The position numbers were made by a program, and so were the translations under genes. DNA of 64,000 nucleotides from Nymphaea colorata (taxonomy: Eukaryota; Streptophyta; Magnoliopsida; Nymphaeales; Nymphaeaceae), in contig NC_045148.1 in NCBI RefSeq assembly GCF_008831285.2, forward strand, positions 8,747,001 through 8,811,000, in the 5' to 3' direction. Shown here one piece after another: positions 61,724 to 64,000 of this stretch. Every line of letters starts with the position of its first letter. The first letter of the stretch is position 1. The notes beneath the pieces are model-generated. The model saw only the letters and a program-made list of their open reading frames with translations, did not search any database and had not been told where the DNA came from.

Positions 61724-61790
61724 ATATATATCTATATATATATACACATACATACAAGCATATATACATAGACAGATACATATATATATA
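61548..61790. repeat. Compound (TA)n/(TG)n microsatellite with a duplicated segment
   Basis: (TA)n(TG)n tracts alternate with a unit CACATACATACAAGCATATA followed by CATAGACAGA that occurs twice (about 61649-61682 and 61744-61777), with a related earlier copy near 61557. The Tyr/Val/Cys-rich frames on both strands are artefacts. Confidence 0.9.
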
Positions 61791-62049
61791 TGAGTGAGTA
61801 AATGGTGACTCTGGCTATCCAGAATTACCTAGCCATCTAAGTTTCTAATCAAGGCAATCCATCTGATGCAAATGGATGGTTGAAAGAAAAACATGGAGAA
61901 AAAGTTGGAAAATAATACTAGATGACGAAAATGTCCATCACCTTTTTCTCTTTGTTTTTCTCTTAATCATCCATCATGCTGGATCAGACGGTCTTGTTTA
62001 GATGGCTGGGTGACTATAAGAAACCAAACTCACCATTCAATTTTCCTAT
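61791..62049. mobile_element. Micron-like MITE bounded by (TA)n, third copy
   Basis: It runs from TGAGTGAGTAAATGG after (TA)n to CACCATTCAATTTTCC before (TA)n. It shares AGATGACGAAAATG, TTTTTCTCTTTGTTTTTCTC and ATCAGACGGTC...GGGTGACT with 38089-38266. It is non-coding. Confidence 0.5.
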
Positions 62050-62073
62050 ATATATATATATATATAGCTATTA

Positions 62074-62341
62074 GACCCTCATATGCCAGACTTGATGGGA
62101 ATCATCTCGATCATCAATTCCAAACGATCAAATGATAGAGATAAAGTTATAAATATAGAAAAGTCAAGCTATTTTTTCAAGATTCTAAAATGCCTTTAAA
62201 CGAAAACCCGTCTCCTTTGAAGGGCATTTCCGACTCTTGAAAACAACTTAGCTTCTATATTTGCAACTTAATCTCTACCATATGATCTCCTTCTAATCAA
62301 TGATTCAGATGATATCCATTGAAGTCTAGTATATAAGGGTC
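62074..62341. mobile_element. MITE with long imperfect terminal inverted repeats
   Basis: The left arm (GACCCTCATATGCCAGACTT...) and right arm, inverted (GACCCTTATATACTAGACTT...), align over about 130 bp, so the 268-bp element is essentially one long hairpin. The target duplication is obscured by flanking (TA)n and the superfamily is undetermined. Confidence 0.7.
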
Positions 62342-63048
62342 AGATATATATATTGTCACTCAAAGCACCATGTTACAAGAGAAATAGGAATGATTTATGG
62401 TGCAGCAATAGCTTATGGTTTCTTTACTGACAGTTTATGGTGCTTTTAGACCAGGTTTTAAATATTTAGTCATCTGGCAACTAGCTAACTTTAACTTTCA
62501 TATATGTATATGTGTGTGTGTGTGTATTGCATGTGTATGCTTTGTCATACCCTGTGCCCACACTGTTAAGATTTGTTCTGTTTGTAGCTGCAGTTACCTA
62601 CCCATGCCCATACAAACACACATGTGACTTAGGTGTGGTTAGTTCAAGAGGAAAAGGAAAAGTGGTGGTGTGTAGGAAGTAACTGGCACAAAAAGAAAAA
62701 AGGGAATAAGTCGTAGGTCTTATAATAAAGCAACCAGTGAAAGGACAAGTGCTTCTGCCTCTATTAGAAGTTCCTTTCCCTTCTCATACCACTCAAGGTT
62801 CTCAACCTGATGTTAGGACAGTTATGAGTCTATGACTCTCAAACATTTGGTAGAACAGGCAAATAGTGCAGAAAGAGATGGTTCTATCATTTATGATACA
62901 TGTTTGCTATTTAATGCATCAAATTTAATTCATTCACAGGTACAGCAGATAATGCCCTTTTATCATCACCTGAGAGAAAAATTCTTGATGCAAACATTAA
63001 AGAAGTAAGAGCATGTGGTGAATTAGGATTGAGTTGGAGAGGAAAAGG

Positions 63049-63411
63049 GTATAGTGGTATGGCAGATTGATGGATGGATATGGGATTATGGGGACAAGAA
63101 CATTGATAAAAATTTTCATATATTGTCCTAAAAGCATTATGTTTTTAAATTAATGATTTGTCAAATACTACAAAAACTACTGATGTTTCCTTTCATGTTT
63201 TCATGATGTTGTCAAAGATGTAAACTTGAAAATGTTGTGCAGATCATCACAGATAATGCAGCAAACTACAAAGCTGCAGGTAGAATTGGCTGCAGCAAAT
63301 TACAGAGCTGCAGGTAGAATGTTGGCTTCAAACTATGGGTCGTTCTTTTTTACTCCACGTTCTACTCATTTCATCACCTTATGCTTGGAGATCTTGGCTA
63401 GATGGATGAGA
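63049..63411 (+). pseudogene. hAT-family (DUF659-type) transposase fossil
   Basis: Pieces in different frames line up with the order found in plant hAT transposases: YSGMAD-stop-W (63054-63074), TLIKIFIYCPKSIMFL (about 63101-63148), DLSNTTKTTDV, HDVVKDVNL, then after a one-base slip VVQIITDNAANYKAAGR (about 63236-63286), and finally RMLASNYGSFFFTP with STHFITLCLEILA to about 63404. A direct duplication of about 33 bp (AACTACAAAGCTGCAGGTAG / AATTACAGAGCTGCAGGTAG) interrupts the ITDNA block. At least three frame breaks and stops show it is inactive. In-frame TDNAANY is the diagnostic part; the assignment is by memory of the family pattern. Confidence 0.65.
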
Positions 63412-64000
63412 TGAGATCAACTGTTGAATAATGTCAACATACCACAAAATACATTCACAGTCATGCTTAAGTTGAACTGATCTAAATCTATATAAACTAT
63501 ATTTCGCCACAAATATTTTGAATGTACAGAATAAAATGAAACAGAGAAATGCTTTGAGATAGATGTTATTAGGTGATGAACAAGTTGTGTTTCCACATGC
63601 TCATAACTCATAAGAGCAGGTCAATGGAAATTGTATATATTGTATTCAACAGTCAATGTTGGGAATCATGTCTCAAATTATTGAAAATCAGCATACTCTT
63701 AGTTAAAGTTTAAGATTGATTGACAGCCTTGGAGTACCCTTATGAAGTTATAGACAAAGCAAAAATGTATCAAAAGCCACCTCAAAGAAAAGAAGAAATG
63801 GATATGCCCGTACGAAGGATTGTCCATGATAAGTAGACCGGGCAACTTCATTATGCCCTTCATGCAACAACATGATACTTAAACTCCGCATTGAATTATT
63901 CTGCAATGTCTTAAATGGACATAGAAGTGAATAAGATTTTATTAGACTGCATTCAGATATGCCATTGAAATTGACACATAAGGTGTCATTCATCATGAGA
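63412..64000. other. AT-rich DNA to the window end; no gene seen
   Basis: Only short frames without known domains. It could include further decayed parts of the hAT element, but I see no motif. Confidence 0.5.

Overview
This is a nuclear plant window. Evidence: a three-exon GH3 acyl-amido synthetase gene, a GT-AG intron inside a nepenthesin-type aspartic protease, plant-only EF-hand proteins of the KIC/PBP1 group, long (AT)n tracts, and copia-, LINE- and hAT-type debris in AT-rich DNA. It looks like a flowering plant with moderately repeat-rich intergenic DNA. I cannot name the species from the sequence. Only five genes are well supported in 64 kb, and their coding exons are clearly more GC-rich than what surrounds them.

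Layout. 1-9.4 kb: two single-exon minus-strand KIC/PBP1-like EF-hand genes (594-938 and 8990-9367), about 8 kb apart. Between them lie a hAT-like MITE with a near-perfect target duplication, a LINE fossil, a solo LTR with a perfect 5-bp target duplication (AAAAG) and two further MITE-like elements. 11-14.2 kb: an atypical A1 aspartic protease in two exons (plus strand), with a TATA box and a hAT-like element just upstream. 17.0-17.8 kb: a single-exon, membrane-anchored SAM-methyltransferase-like gene (plus). 17.8-41 kb: about 23 kb with no gene I can defend, holding MITEs, dispersed repeats and short duplications. 41.3-43.9 kb: a complete GH3 gene (minus), 612 residues with all splice phases consistent. 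43.8-48.05 kb: a giant inverted duplication (arms about 1.9-2.3 kb) centred near 45755. It contains the GH3 promoter and exon-1 start on both flanks, and head-to-head GH3 exon-2 fragments at the centre. 48-64 kb: gene-poor, with microsatellites, several tandem duplications, MITE-like elements and a frameshifted hAT (DUF659-type) transposase fossil at about 63.05-63.41 kb.

Function. The five genes do not form a pathway and nothing suggests co-regulation. KIC/PBP1 proteins and GH3 enzymes both touch auxin or calcium signalling in other plants, but their proximity here is probably chance. The most interesting object is the GH3 palindrome. Sense and antisense copies of about 90 codons of the neighbouring GH3 gene face each other across a loop of about 27 bp. 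This is the architecture proposed for hairpin-siRNA loci and for newborn MIRNA genes that arise from inverted duplication of their own target. Whether it is transcribed cannot be told from sequence.
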